Part shown: in pieces, positions 17,268 through 26,433 of the stretch | How the letters are laid out: each line of letters begins with the position of its first letter | How positions within the stretch are numbered: position 1 is the stretch's first letter | Position numbers and translations under genes: made by a program | NCBI RefSeq assembly: GCF_001007935.1 | Contig: NZ_CP011451.1 | Coordinates: forward strand, 62,001 to 126,000 | Direction of reading: 5' to 3' | Source of the DNA: Nitrosomonas communis | GTDB lineage: Bacteria; Pseudomonadota; Gammaproteobacteria; Burkholderiales; Nitrosomonadaceae | DNA length: 64,000 nt | The notes under the pieces: generated by a model | Databases searched by the model: none | Seen by the model: only the letters and a program-made list of their open reading frames with translations | What the model was told of the DNA's origin: nothing

Positions 17268-18560
17268 TTAGAAACTTAACTGCGTGCGGAAAGAAAGCAC
17301 TGATGGATTATCTTTGCGCGTTAGTGTTTCAGAACTTGTATGACCGATATTAGCTTCAGTCAGGTAATAATTCAGCATAAAACGGATATTTTGGTAAGGA
17401 TACCAATTAATCCCCAGCGTGATGACTTGAACCTGGCATTTCGAAGTCCCTGTCTTGCAAGGATCCACCCCAAGGCTTTGAGTGGCGTTCTCGGCGAGAT
17501 CATAGCGGGCGGCAAGCTCCAGTGCGCCCCATTTCCTGATCGGTTTCGGTTTGCCAAAAGTACCCCGGTCCTTCTTATAAACTGCATTCTCTCCCGTCAC
17601 AAACCAGCTTGCCTGGATATAGAAGGCATGGATCGTGGCATCTTTTGTATTTCCATTTACTTGATGGGTATTATCAAGATGCGCTATCGCATATTCGCCT
17701 TGTAGCGTTAACGCCTTAAAAGCATACGCTGCTTCAGCAGAGAAAGTCGATTGACTATTGCTATTCGGTGCACCTGGACTTGCCCCTGCCACCCCTAAAG
17801 ATTGGCTGATCCCCTCACGCCCGCCATAGATATCCACTATCTTGGCAGGTAACGAATCTTTACTGGCAGTATCTCTGCTCAGAGAAAAACCAAGATGAAG
17901 AATGTGGCCTTCTTTATCCAGCGGCAGCCAGACCATGCGACCGCCATAAGTTATCCCTTCAATAGGCAAACCAAAATGGGAAAGACTCATGACATCGATA
18001 CCAAAGCCAATATTGTCTCTGAGCATTGCTTTATAACCAATGCCGGTTAAAAATTGTCGTCCGTTATATATGCCGGTAGAGGAAGTGGATGGACGTTCCA
18101 TCAGAGTAATTTCGTTGGAGCTGGTTAATTCTTCCATACCACGATAAGGTTTAAATTGACCCAGTGTGATCTGGCCTGGGCCCAGTTTAGTTGAAAGCCA
18201 GGCTTCACGCAGGCTATGCGGGAAAGCGCTATTAGCATTAACAGCAAAGTCATTTTCAAATTTGAAATTTAAACTGTAGATTCTGCCTGTGAGCGTAGCG
18301 TAGGTACGGCGCCAATTAAACCCATCGCGATCATGACTGCTGAGAAGTTGACTACCGAATGCAGGGTAATTAGGATCAGCTTGATCTGGATAAAATGAAT
18401 GGACGTCCAGATGCGCGCGGCCGTTGAGTCCTATCTCAAAATTACCCTCATCACTCTTGATTCTCGGGCCTCCTTTAGAGGTCACATTAACCGCATAACA
18501 AGGAGTCATGCTTAAAATGATCAATACAATGACGACAAAAAACGGAATAACACGCTTCAT
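17268..18560 (-). CDS. OprO/OprP-type (phosphate-selective family) outer-membrane porin
   Basis: About 430 residues; a 16-18 strand barrel of the porin O/P family. The signal peptide MKRVIPFFVVIVLIILSMTPCYA is seen when the start is taken at 18560; a longer frame begins at 18602 with 14 extra residues. Family features: GRAHLDVHSFYPD near the N-terminus, RRTYATLTGRIYSLNFKFEND, LRE AWLSTKLGPGQITLGQFKP, and a final strand ending LSFRTQLSF with terminal Phe. Some members are selective for phosphate or polyphosphate, but most are general anion porins, so substrate is not assigned. The TAA stop directly touches the end of the IS110-derived mini-element, which may now act as its 3' end. Confidence 0.82.
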   Translation of the reverse strand: MKRVIPFFVVIVLIILSMTPCYAVNVTSKGGPRIKSDEGNFEIGLNGRAHLDVHSFYPDQADPNYPAFGSQLLSSHDRDGFNWRRTYATLTGRIYSLNFKFENDFAVNANSAFPHSLREAWLSTKLGPGQITLGQFKPYRGMEELTSSNEITLMERPSTSSTGIYNGRQFLTGIGYKAMLRDNIGFGIDVMSLSHFGLPIEGITYGGRMVWLPLDKEGHILHLGFSLSRDTASKDSLPAKIVDIYGGREGISQSLGVAGASPGAPNSNSQSTFSAEAAYAFKALTLQGEYAIAHLDNTHQVNGNTKDATIHAFYIQASWFVTGENAVYKKDRGTFGKPKPIRKWGALELAARYDLAENATQSLGVDPCKTGTSKCQVQVITLGINWYPYQNIRFMLNYYLTEANIGHTSSETLTRKDNPSVLSFRTQLSF

Positions 18561-18746
18561 GCTGATTGAGTTTTTCAGGAATAATCGCGACCATAACGCC
18601 ATGATTTGCTTTTATAGTAACAAAAGGATGATTTTCTATTACTCGTTCTGCTCTTCTCTGTATTTTCTCAGAAACTACCACTGAGACGCTCCGGCCAGTT
18701 GCTACAATAGCTTTATTAACAATTGCAAATAATCTCCATTTGTAAG

Positions 18747-21524
18747 ATGAACAAACGTCTAGCTACTTGGTTACTCATCATTGCTGGCCTCAGTATAACC
18801 GTGTTTAGCTTCTACGTAGTTTCTCTTCCTCTGCTAGCGTCATTCATCAGCGATCAGCTACGCAAACAGGGTATCCTACTTCATTCACTTGCGGTTACGG
18901 ATGTTTCGTTCAATAGCCTGCTTTTGCGTAATCTGTCGATCGGCAGGGACAATGAGCTGCAAATCAGCAAAATCCATATCACCTGGCGTTTGCACGACCT
19001 GCTGGCAGGTACGGTAGGCTCAATTGAAATAAGCGGTCTGCAAGCGGCGCTTGATTTGAGCAGTGAGCAACCTCTTTGGGGTTCGCTTCAATCTGTCATG
19101 CCCTCGGCTGGAGAAGATACCGGTGCGATTTGGCTACATGCTATCTCCTTACGAGATTCAATTATTCATCTGCGCTCGGCACAGGGGCACTTTGTCATTA
19201 CGCTGGAAGGTAACGTTGTTCAAGCTGATTCAGGCATTCAAACTGTCCATCTCGATGCTGAAATTAAAGATTCATTCGTGCAAGGAAAAAGCTCACTTGC
19301 TATCGCTAGGGATACTCAGGGACATCTCCAAGGCAAGATCACTGTCTCAGAAGGGAAACTGAATTTGCCCCAGCTAGAAATTTTTAACTTCTCTGGCCAG
19401 GCTGCTTTTGTATTCTCAGCAATGCGGCCACAACACATCACAGCTGAATTTGTGCTATCCGATATTCATCTGCCCAATAGCGAACAGAAAGAAAAAGTTT
19501 TTGAGCAAGCCAGATTCAACTTGCAAATGGATGAAAATAACGCCCACCTAACTGGAACACTCATGGCTTCCGATGACTCACCCGTGGCACATCTTGATGC
19601 CACGGTGCGTCATTACGATGGTACACCTGACATTGAACTGGTTTTAAACACAAGCAACACAGCCAACTATTATCCATGGCAATTACTTGGTCTGGCAAAG
19701 CCAGATAGCGGAATGATCACATTACAAATGAAAGTCACAGGACAGACTCCTCCTTTTCAAGAACTCTACCATAATGCGTTGCATGAATTGAATAGTCTGG
19801 GCTGGCTGCAGCAGCTTACACTGGCTGGTCAAGCCCGGCTTGAACTGCAAAACCTCAGCTATGCGCAAAAATTATCAAATCTACATGGCCTGCTCAGGCT
19901 AGATGCTGCGTTAACCAAGGGTTCAGGCAAACTCGAGCTGCATGCTGAAACAGACCGGCTCGTTATTGGGCCGATAGTGGCCCGTGCTACCTCTGCTGTC
20001 TTACCGCTGCAGATTCGTTTCGAGCATGACACCTTGCGAATGGGACTGCAAAAACCGGGGCAGGTCACCATTAAAAAAATTGACCCGATGGATGCTTTCA
20101 ATCTCAAGAGCTCGTTAGACCTGTCTATCCAGAAGATGGATATGGAGTTGGTAAAAAATTCGCGCGGGGCGATACTTAATCACCACCTCGTAGTATGGCC
20201 TCGTCCCATTACATTACTAGTTAAACAGAAACAGGCGGCAGCAGTAGAGGCACAAATTTCCCCAGGAAAAATATCCTTGAGCGGGAAGCTTGGCTCAGGC
20301 GAAAAATATCAAGGTCTCGGTACGATCCATCATGCAAGTCTGACTCTACTACCCTCACAGATCCGACTGAATGAGATAACTGCAACGCTGAAATTCGGTA
20401 CGACTGAGAATAACAGGGTCGCTGACTTCACGATTGGTCAGCTATCTCATCAAATAGTTACACCCTACTTCGCCCCATTCTCCCTTTCCGGCAAGATTAC
20501 AAGCAAGCCTGTTCATGGGCAACCCAAGGTATATACGATTGATGCTGTCGGTGGAATACCCGGCACACGTTATTTGAGAATCATAGGGGAACACGCACTC
20601 GATGGCAGGGAAGGCATGCTGAAGATAATGATTGCCCCGTTAACTTTTGCAACTGATGGCCTGCAACCTAAAACACTTTTTCCCGCTCTTGCCCAGCTTG
20701 AGGATGTAAGTGGCATGGTCAGCGCCAGTGTTAAATTCAAGTGGTCCAAGAATGGCATGCGAAGCAACGGCATACTGGATTTAAACAATGTATCGTTTAT
20801 CCATCAGGCTGCCAAAATCAGCGGGCTGAATGCCACACTGGATTTGGTTGACTTATTGTCGCCACGCAGCCCACCCCGGCAAAGCCTGACTATTCGACAG
20901 GTTGATGCGGGTATTCCCATGGAAAATCTGGTGGTTTCTTATCAAATTAAAGATTCACCGCCTCGAATTGTTGTCGAAAAAGCAAACCTTTTCTTGCTAG
21001 GCGGCATCGTGTCTTTAGGGCCCACCCTCATCGATCCAACTTCGGTTCGCAATGACATCTTAATACTCGTAAATAATATCGAACTCGCGGCTCTTTTTGA
21101 CCTGATTAAAGTAGAAGGATTAGCGGGTAATGGTCGTCTCGATGGCAGTATTCCCATCACGTTCGAAGGTGATCATATCATCATCCAAGACAGTCATCTT
21201 GAGGCAGACTTACCCGGCACGCTGCAATTCCAATCTGAAAAAGCCGCACAAATGCTGGCAAGCACAGGCAAAGAAATGCAACTATTGCTTCAAGTGCTGC
21301 AGGACTTTCACTATACCGAACTGTCATTAAAGCTGAACAAATCCGCTACTCATGACCTGAAAGCCACACTCTCTCTGCTGGGGAATAATCCCAATGTTAA
21401 AAAGGGACGGATGTTTCGTTTGAATATTAATCTTGAAAGTAATATTGGTGAAATTCTAGAGGCCATTAATCAGGGCTACAAGTTATCTAACGAAATACTG
21501 CGCGATCTGTTCAGGCTAGATTAA
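18747..21524 (+). CDS. ydbH: YdbH-family AsmA-like intermembrane phospholipid transport protein
   Basis: About 925 residues with one N-terminal transmembrane helix (WLLIIAGLSITVFSFYVVSL) and a long, repetitive beta-strand-rich periplasmic part, as in the AsmA/TamB/YdbH group that bridges the two membranes and moves phospholipids. The YdbH C-terminal domain is suggested by the GNGRLDGSIPITFEGDHIII segment. The ATG at 18747 is chosen because the helix follows immediately; an earlier in-frame ATG at 18723 adds 8 residues. It heads a three-gene set with a YnbE-like lipoprotein and a YdbL-like protein in the E. coli order, which supports the assignment. In E. coli YdbH works redundantly with TamB and YhdP. 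Confidence 0.85.
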   Translation: MNKRLATWLLIIAGLSITVFSFYVVSLPLLASFISDQLRKQGILLHSLAVTDVSFNSLLLRNLSIGRDNELQISKIHITWRLHDLLAGTVGSIEISGLQAALDLSSEQPLWGSLQSVMPSAGEDTGAIWLHAISLRDSIIHLRSAQGHFVITLEGNVVQADSGIQTVHLDAEIKDSFVQGKSSLAIARDTQGHLQGKITVSEGKLNLPQLEIFNFSGQAAFVFSAMRPQHITAEFVLSDIHLPNSEQKEKVFEQARFNLQMDENNAHLTGTLMASDDSPVAHLDATVRHYDGTPDIELVLNTSNTANYYPWQLLGLAKPDSGMITLQMKVTGQTPPFQELYHNALHELNSLGWLQQLTLAGQARLELQNLSYAQKLSNLHGLLRLDAALTKGSGKLELHAETDRLVIGPIVARATSAVLPLQIRFEHDTLRMGLQKPGQVTIKKIDPMDAFNLKSSLDLSIQKMDMELVKNSRGAILNHHLVVWPRPITLLVKQKQAAAVEAQISPGKISLSGKLGSGEKYQGLGTIHHASLTLLPSQIRLNEITATLKFGTTENNRVADFTIGQLSHQIVTPYFAPFSLSGKITSKPVHGQPKVYTIDAVGGIPGTRYLRIIGEHALDGREGMLKIMIAPLTFATDGLQPKTLFPALAQLEDVSGMVSASVKFKWSKNGMRSNGILDLNNVSFIHQAAKISGLNATLDLVDLLSPRSPPRQSLTIRQVDAGIPMENLVVSYQIKDSPPRIVVEKANLFLLGGIVSLGPTLIDPTSVRNDILILVNNIELAALFDLIKVEGLAGNGRLDGSIPITFEGDHIIIQDSHLEADLPGTLQFQSEKAAQMLASTGKEMQLLLQVLQDFHYTELSLKLNKSATHDLKATLSLLGNNPNVKKGRMFRLNINLESNIGEILEAINQGYKLSNEILRDLFRLD

Positions 21525-21626
21525 TTACTTCTCAAATAAATTGTATATAGTATATGTTTGTTATGATTATTATACGATCGTGGCAAAATCCGGCTCTAAC
21601 GATCAACCAGTAAAGGAAATGCAATC

Positions 21627-21842
21627 ATGTACGAAACTTGTCAAATAAGAAATATCCCCTCTAGCATGGGATTGTTGATACTTTGCTGTTTGTTAATCAC
21701 CGCCTGCACCCCCACAGTCAAGGTCAAAGCACCACAAGAACCTATCACTATTAATCTTAATGTCAAGCTGGATGCCGATATACGCGTACAGCTTGAAGAA
21801 GAAGCGAAAAAAGACATTGAAACCAATCCAAATGTCTTCTAG
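21627..21842 (+). CDS. ynbE: YnbE-like outer-membrane lipoprotein
   Basis: A 71-residue lipoprotein. The signal ends in the lipobox LITAC (lipidated Cys about residue 28), followed by TPTVKVKAPQEPITINLNVKLD, the extended strand typical of YnbE. In E. coli YnbE docks on the YdbH beta-groove at the outer membrane to complete the lipid bridge. AAAGGAAAT lies just upstream. The gene ends as the YdbL reading frame begins, so the three genes form an operon. Confidence 0.83.
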   Translation: MYETCQIRNIPSSMGLLILCCLLITACTPTVKVKAPQEPITINLNVKLDADIRVQLEEEAKKDIETNPNVF

Positions 21843-21871
21843 TGCCAAATGAAATCGATAAGGAAAATATC

Positions 21872-22225
21872 ATGCTCCATATTCCATGCATTTTAAAAAC
21901 AAAACCTTTACTGGAAATCTTTAGTGCTATCCTTTTGACCTTATTACTCTATGGAACACCTGCCCGAGCCGATAATCTGGAACAGTTACGTGCCTCAGGA
22001 GCAATCGGTGAAAGTTATAGCGGATATGTCATTGCCAGGACCCCCCACGCTCAAGCTGAGGCTAAAGCCATTAATACTCAACGTAGAGCAATTTATCAGG
22101 AAAAGGCTACTGCCCAGCGAGTGGGTGTTGATCAGGTCGGTAAAGTTTATGCTGTCGAAATATTTAAGAAACTCCCTGCTGGCACTTGGTTCCAAAAAGA
22201 GAATGGGCAATGGGTACGGAAATAA
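21872..22225 (+). CDS. ydbL: YdbL-family periplasmic protein (DUF1318)
   Basis: A 117-residue exported protein: signal peptide to about residue 35 (hydrophobic FSAILLTLLLYG, then TPARA-D), mature part with the DUF1318 pattern (LRASGAIGESYSGYVIAR and AINTQRRAIYQEKA). The start at 21872 is chosen for AAGGA at 21860-21864; a GTG at 21842 would overlap the ynbE stop. E. coli YdbL modulates YdbH-YnbE interaction. Last gene of the operon. Confidence 0.83.
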   Translation: MLHIPCILKTKPLLEIFSAILLTLLLYGTPARADNLEQLRASGAIGESYSGYVIARTPHAQAEAKAINTQRRAIYQEKATAQRVGVDQVGKVYAVEIFKKLPAGTWFQKENGQWVRK

Positions 22226-22302
22226 TAAGGATAATAGCAAATAAATATTGATCAATTCTGAGCTTGCCAGGGCAAATACACGTGTAAAGATACCGATACT
22301 AT

Positions 22303-22496
22303 TGAGGGCATCTCTAAAAATTCATATTTGCGAGCATCCGCTTCGCGGATTGCCTGCATACCCCCATCTCGTCATCATACTCCATTGTTCACAAAAAATT
22401 TTTCCTTACCTATTAGTTATAGGCTGTGTCAACATTCTTTGTTCTCGTCTTATCTAGTTTAGAACTCTGGAAACTCTGAATTTTTAGAGGCGCCCT
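22303..22496. mobile_element. MITE-2: ~194-bp element with inverted ends GGGCRYCTCTAAAAATTCA
   Basis: The left end AGGGCATCTCTAAAAATTCA and the right end TGAATTTTTAGAGGCGCCCT are near-perfect inverted repeats. The interior has an internal hairpin (GCATCCGC / GCGGATTGC) and no coding capacity. Isolated ends of the same family occur at 56011 and 62583. Its right edge lies 4 bp from the stop of a decayed acyl-CoA synthetase gene. Parent IS not identified. Confidence 0.7.
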
Positions 22497-22500
22497 TCAT

Positions 22501-25260
22501 TCACTTCTGTATTTTTTCTCGCTCAGCTTCTGCCAGCAATTTAGCCACTGCACCTTCGAGCTCGTGCAGGATGCGTTCTTCTGTGCTTCGCTCTTTTCCA
22601 TCTGATGCAAGTGCTTGCAGTTGGAGGGGTGGCCCAAAAATTACAGTAATGGGCTGGAAATGTGGCCATACTGTCCCTACTGGAAGTGACTCATAAGCGC
22701 CCATAATAGCAGCAGGCACTACCATGACTGGATAGCGTGCGAGAATCATCCCAATTCCTGGCCGGAAGGGTTGTAACTGCCCGGTAACCGATCGGCTGCC
22801 TTCGGGAAACCAGACCAGGTTATTTCCTCTGCGCAGAACGGCTGAACCGAAAGCCAGATTGGAAATGGCCTTGCTTTCCTGGTCAATGGGCACTACCTGC
22901 GCGATTCTGCTCACTGTGCGGAATACAATATTGCGAAACGCCGCACCGGTAAATCCAGCCCAGTAAGTACGTTGCAAGCGCCGATAATCGAGCACAGCAG
23001 CAAGCATAAACGGATCGAGGAAACTGACATGGTTGCTGACCAGCACGAACTGGCTATCGGTAGGTACATGTTCTAATCCTGCTACTCGCACACGAAAAAA
23101 GACTCGCATCAGCAGACGGTTAAGCGCATAGAGTCCCCGTGCCACCGCTGATAAAAACGGCCCGTGTAGTCTCAACCAGTGTTTTTGCTGTGACGATAGA
23201 AATTCTTCCGGTTGCTCAACCGGCGTCGCAGCCGATCGGGCTGCAGAAGCCTCGCTCACCTCTCGCAGCAGATCGCGTACCGTATCAATACGACTGATAG
23301 CCTCTTCACTCAAGTCTACACCCGTACGCTCACCGATTTCGAGCGTCACATTCAACCATTCGATCGAATCAATACCGAGATCGAGTTGTGGGCTGGTATT
23401 GAGTGTCAGTCGCCTGGGTGCATAGCGTGTCGTTAGCCATTCCCACACGCTGCGAGCAACAGCATCATCAAACAGCGCCCGATCCTGTTCGATGAGTTCT
23501 TCCAATGCCATAGGCCCACTCGCTGTCTCACTGGTTGCTACGGACCTTTTCACGTCTAAATACCGCTCCTTCAAACGATGCCGTTGTAGCTTGCCCAAGC
23601 GTGTGCGTGGCAAGGGATCGCGCGTAATGCCATAGTCCGAGATACGCTGATAAGAGGGAAGGGTATGCGCGGCTGACATGAGCGCTTCGCGTACGACGCT
23701 TTCGATATCGCTGTTCCGACGCCGAACTTCACGCATCTCTGGAACAATGACGGCAACGAGTCGCCCCTTCTCTGCCAGGATTCCCAACTCACGAATGACT
23801 AGGTGTTGTTGATAAACCTCCTCGACATCTTCCGGTTGAACATTCTCACCGCCTTGCGTCACAATCAACGTCGAAGCCCGACCAAGCAGGAAAAGGTAGC
23901 CCTCTGTATCGAAACGGCCGAGATCGCCAGTACGGAACCAGCCATCAGCAGTAAATGCCTTAGCTGTTTCTTCAGGCAGATGATGATAGCCAGTGAAGAC
24001 ATTGGGGCCGCGTACCTGCACTTCACCATATGCTTCATCTCTTGCACTCATTTCTTGCACTCATTTCAACGAGCGGCATCAGGCGGACTTGCACACCCGG
24101 AAACGGTTTACCGACACTACCGATGCGAAGACTATCGGGATGGTCGTAGCTAATGTTAGGGGCTGTTTCAGTCATACCGTAACCAATCATCAGTTGCAAG
24201 CCTAATCCCTCGAGCTTCCAAGCAAGCTCGGGATTAAGTGCGGCGCCGCCGCAAACGGTTAGCCGTAACGAGGGCGCAAAGCGCTGATGCAGTGCTCGGA
24301 ACAGCCATTGCCCCACGCGCCAGCCAAATACACGACGCAAGTAAAGAGATACCTGAAGCATGCCGTAAAAAAAGGAATAAGCAGCTTTGCCCTGGGCATG
24401 CATACGCGCATCAATCGCACTGTAGAGTGCGTCTCATAAAGACGAGGAACGCCGACCATAACGGTAGCCTGACTTTGCTGCATGGCTCGCACGATTTGCG
24501 GACCTGTCAAGGCATGGGGTAATACTATCGTTAGTCCTAATGCAAGTGGCAATAGCATGCCGCAGATGAAAGGAAACACATGGTGTAAGGGCAACGGCAG
24601 CAGCAGTCTGTCGTCCGTCAGCGTGACGCGGGTTTGGAATAAGTCATGGAGCGAAAAAGCGATATTAGCATGGGTAAGCGGCACGCCTTTGGGCCGCCCA
24701 GTGGTACCCGAAGTATAAAACAGGGCCGCTGCATCAGCGGGAATAACTTCAGGCAGAACCACTTCGTCACCTACTGGCAATTGACGCCAGTGGCGCAAAT
24801 TCGCCTCATCTCCATCGTATAACAATAAGCTGCAAACTCTGGGTGCTGGCCAAGGCTTCGAACCGTGTCAGATGGTCTTCAGTCACAAAGGCTATGCGCA
24901 CCTGGCTGTCAGTAAACATAAACTCGAGTGTCTGTGTGCCAAGCTGGGCATCGATCGGCACGACTACCGCCCCTGCTTTTAGGATGGCAAGTGCTGCCAC
25001 AATGGTTTGGAGCGATTGAATGCAAGCAAGGCGACCCGATCGCCTTTTCTTATCCCGAGTTTTGATAATCTGGGCGCAAGCGCTAAGACATTAGCGAAAA
25101 GCTCTTGGTAGGTCCAGGTTCGAAGCCCCTGCTTCTGGAGTGAATAGATAGCGATGGCTTCACGCTCCGCACATACATCGATCAGTGTACAGAGTGTCGC
25201 AATTTTGGCTACTTCTGATTGCTGAATGTGTTTCGACATTGAGGTCTCCACCATGAACAA
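22501..25260 (-). pseudogene. Decayed acyl-CoA/acyl-ACP synthetase - carrier domain - acyltransferase fusion gene
   Basis: Reading down the minus strand, one large gene is spread over five frames. In order: an AMP-binding N-terminus (TWTYQELFANVLALA), AILKAGAVVVPID, the AMP-binding core FYTSGTTGRPKGVPLTHANI, GGAALNPELAWK with IGYGMTETAP, WFRTGDLGRFD, a phosphopantetheine site LGIDSIEWLN, and a PlsC-type lysophospholipid acyltransferase domain with NHVSFLD (HX4D) and FPEGSRS. Frameshifts fall near 25000, 24825, 24420 and 24055; the last is a 13-bp tandem duplication. The parent would activate a fatty acid and transfer it to a lysophospholipid, as in Aas-like fusions. The intact 519-codon C-terminal segment could still be translated, but the gene as a whole is broken. 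Confidence 0.85.
24042..24067. repeat. 13-bp tandem duplication causing a frameshift
   Basis: TTGCACTCATTTC occurs twice in direct succession (24042-24054 and 24055-24067). Because 13 is not a multiple of 3, the duplication shifts the acyl-CoA synthetase frame; on the minus strand, MSAR is encoded once on each side. Confidence 0.9.
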
Positions 25261-25601
25261 CAGAATTTTAATTGAGCTTGCTTTGCTCGACTTTTAATAC
25301 GCTTTTCCTTGCTGATACCAGGCATTATCAAGGCAGCATTTTGTTATTCAAATATCACGAGCGTTTTTCGCATACCGACACACAAGCGGTTTTTGCTGTT
25401 TTTGCTTAATGTCAGACAGCACTTTTAAACTCAAATCAAGGCTGGCAACAATGAGTAAAAACTTGTAGTACTGCAAGCCTCAGTACCACCAGATTTTAAA
25501 TTCTATATACTGAAAAGGTTGTTGAAAAACATATTCGAGGCAGTCGATGCTAAATGTTGATGGCTTTCAGTTTTCCGCTCAGGCAGTCACCGTCTATAGA
25601 T
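25261..25601. other. Intergenic region, no gene seen
   Basis: About 340 bp between the decayed synthetase gene and the AhpD-like gene. It should contain the promoter of the former. No repeats, RNA genes or convincing frames are visible. Confidence 0.4.
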
Positions 25602-26123
25602 TCAGTCATCGGGTTGTAAATCAAGGGCAACAATTATTTTGTTATAACCAGTATACATTTCCATCACTGTAAGTATTTCTAAAATATCACGTTCTGAGTA
25701 AGCCGATTTTTTTAATGCATTAAAATCAGAGTCATTGAGATGATGAGGATCTTTTGTTGCTGTGCTCACGAATTTAAGTACAAGATCAAGACGCTGATCA
25801 CTTGATTCGCCATTCGCAATAGACTCGACAGTGGCTGAGTTAAATCCAAGCTTTACAAGATTTTCTTTATGTATGTTTAAGCAAAAATCGCAACCATTTA
25901 CTTTTGATACTCGTATTGCTATCGCTTCTTTTACCTCTATGGGTAGATTACCTTTTCCCAGAATACTCTTTGTGCGATTCCAATTCGCCTGCAAAATATG
26001 AGGATGTAGCGCAAATGCCCGATAAGCTGCAGGAATTCGTCCCACTTTTTCTCTCAGTTCACTGAAGATATCACTGACTTCCAGGTCATTCGTATTTTCA
26101 ATTTCCAGATTGATTCTCGCCAT
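25602..26123 (-). CDS. AhpD/carboxymuconolactone decarboxylase-family protein
   Basis: A 173-residue all-helical protein of the CMD/AhpD superfamily. The redox motif CDFCLNIH (about residues 89-96; CxxC with a following His) is the peroxidase active site of AhpD-like proteins, and the preceding LPIEVKEAIAIRVSKVNG is the family's conserved helix. Such proteins reduce peroxides or act as disulfide relays in the cytoplasm. Start ATG 26123 is preceded by AGAGGAAA. It is monocistronic, divergent from the symporter gene. The natural partner reductase is not seen nearby. Confidence 0.85.
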   Translation of the reverse strand: MARINLEIENTNDLEVSDIFSELREKVGRIPAAYRAFALHPHILQANWNRTKSILGKGNLPIEVKEAIAIRVSKVNGCDFCLNIHKENLVKLGFNSATVESIANGESSDQRLDLVLKFVSTATKDPHHLNDSDFNALKKSAYSERDILEILTVMEMYTGYNKIIVALDLQPDD

Positions 26124-26433
26124 TTTTTTCCTCTATAACTTGTTTTTAATAAGGTGACAGGAGCTAAGAGAGAAATAAACGCTAATTGATGCATTTGGGG
26201 AATAATCGACGTGTAAGCTCCTATCACCAAAGTCAGCTTTTATTTAAACAAATAAAGTGCTTAAGTGGATAGTATGTGCTATGCACAGCTGTAGCTATCC
26301 ATTGCGCAAAGGAATGGCACTTGCTTTTCTTACAATCCTTAGTAACAGAGATCAGCGTTTATTTTCCTTATTTCCATCAGTATAATCCCGCTCTGATCAA
26401 ATATTAAATTTATTATTTTTTGCTGAGGCGGTT
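26124..26433. other. Divergent promoter region between AhpD-like and symporter genes
   Basis: About 310 bp without a gene. It contains the sequence TTCTTACAATCCTTAG and A+T-rich stretches before the symporter start but no clear palindrome or repeat. Confidence 0.35.

Noticed and set aside
22501..25260. Reading the broken synthetase as five separate genes
   Set aside because: Consecutive frames carry consecutive pieces of one conserved fusion protein, and a 13-bp duplication explains one break.
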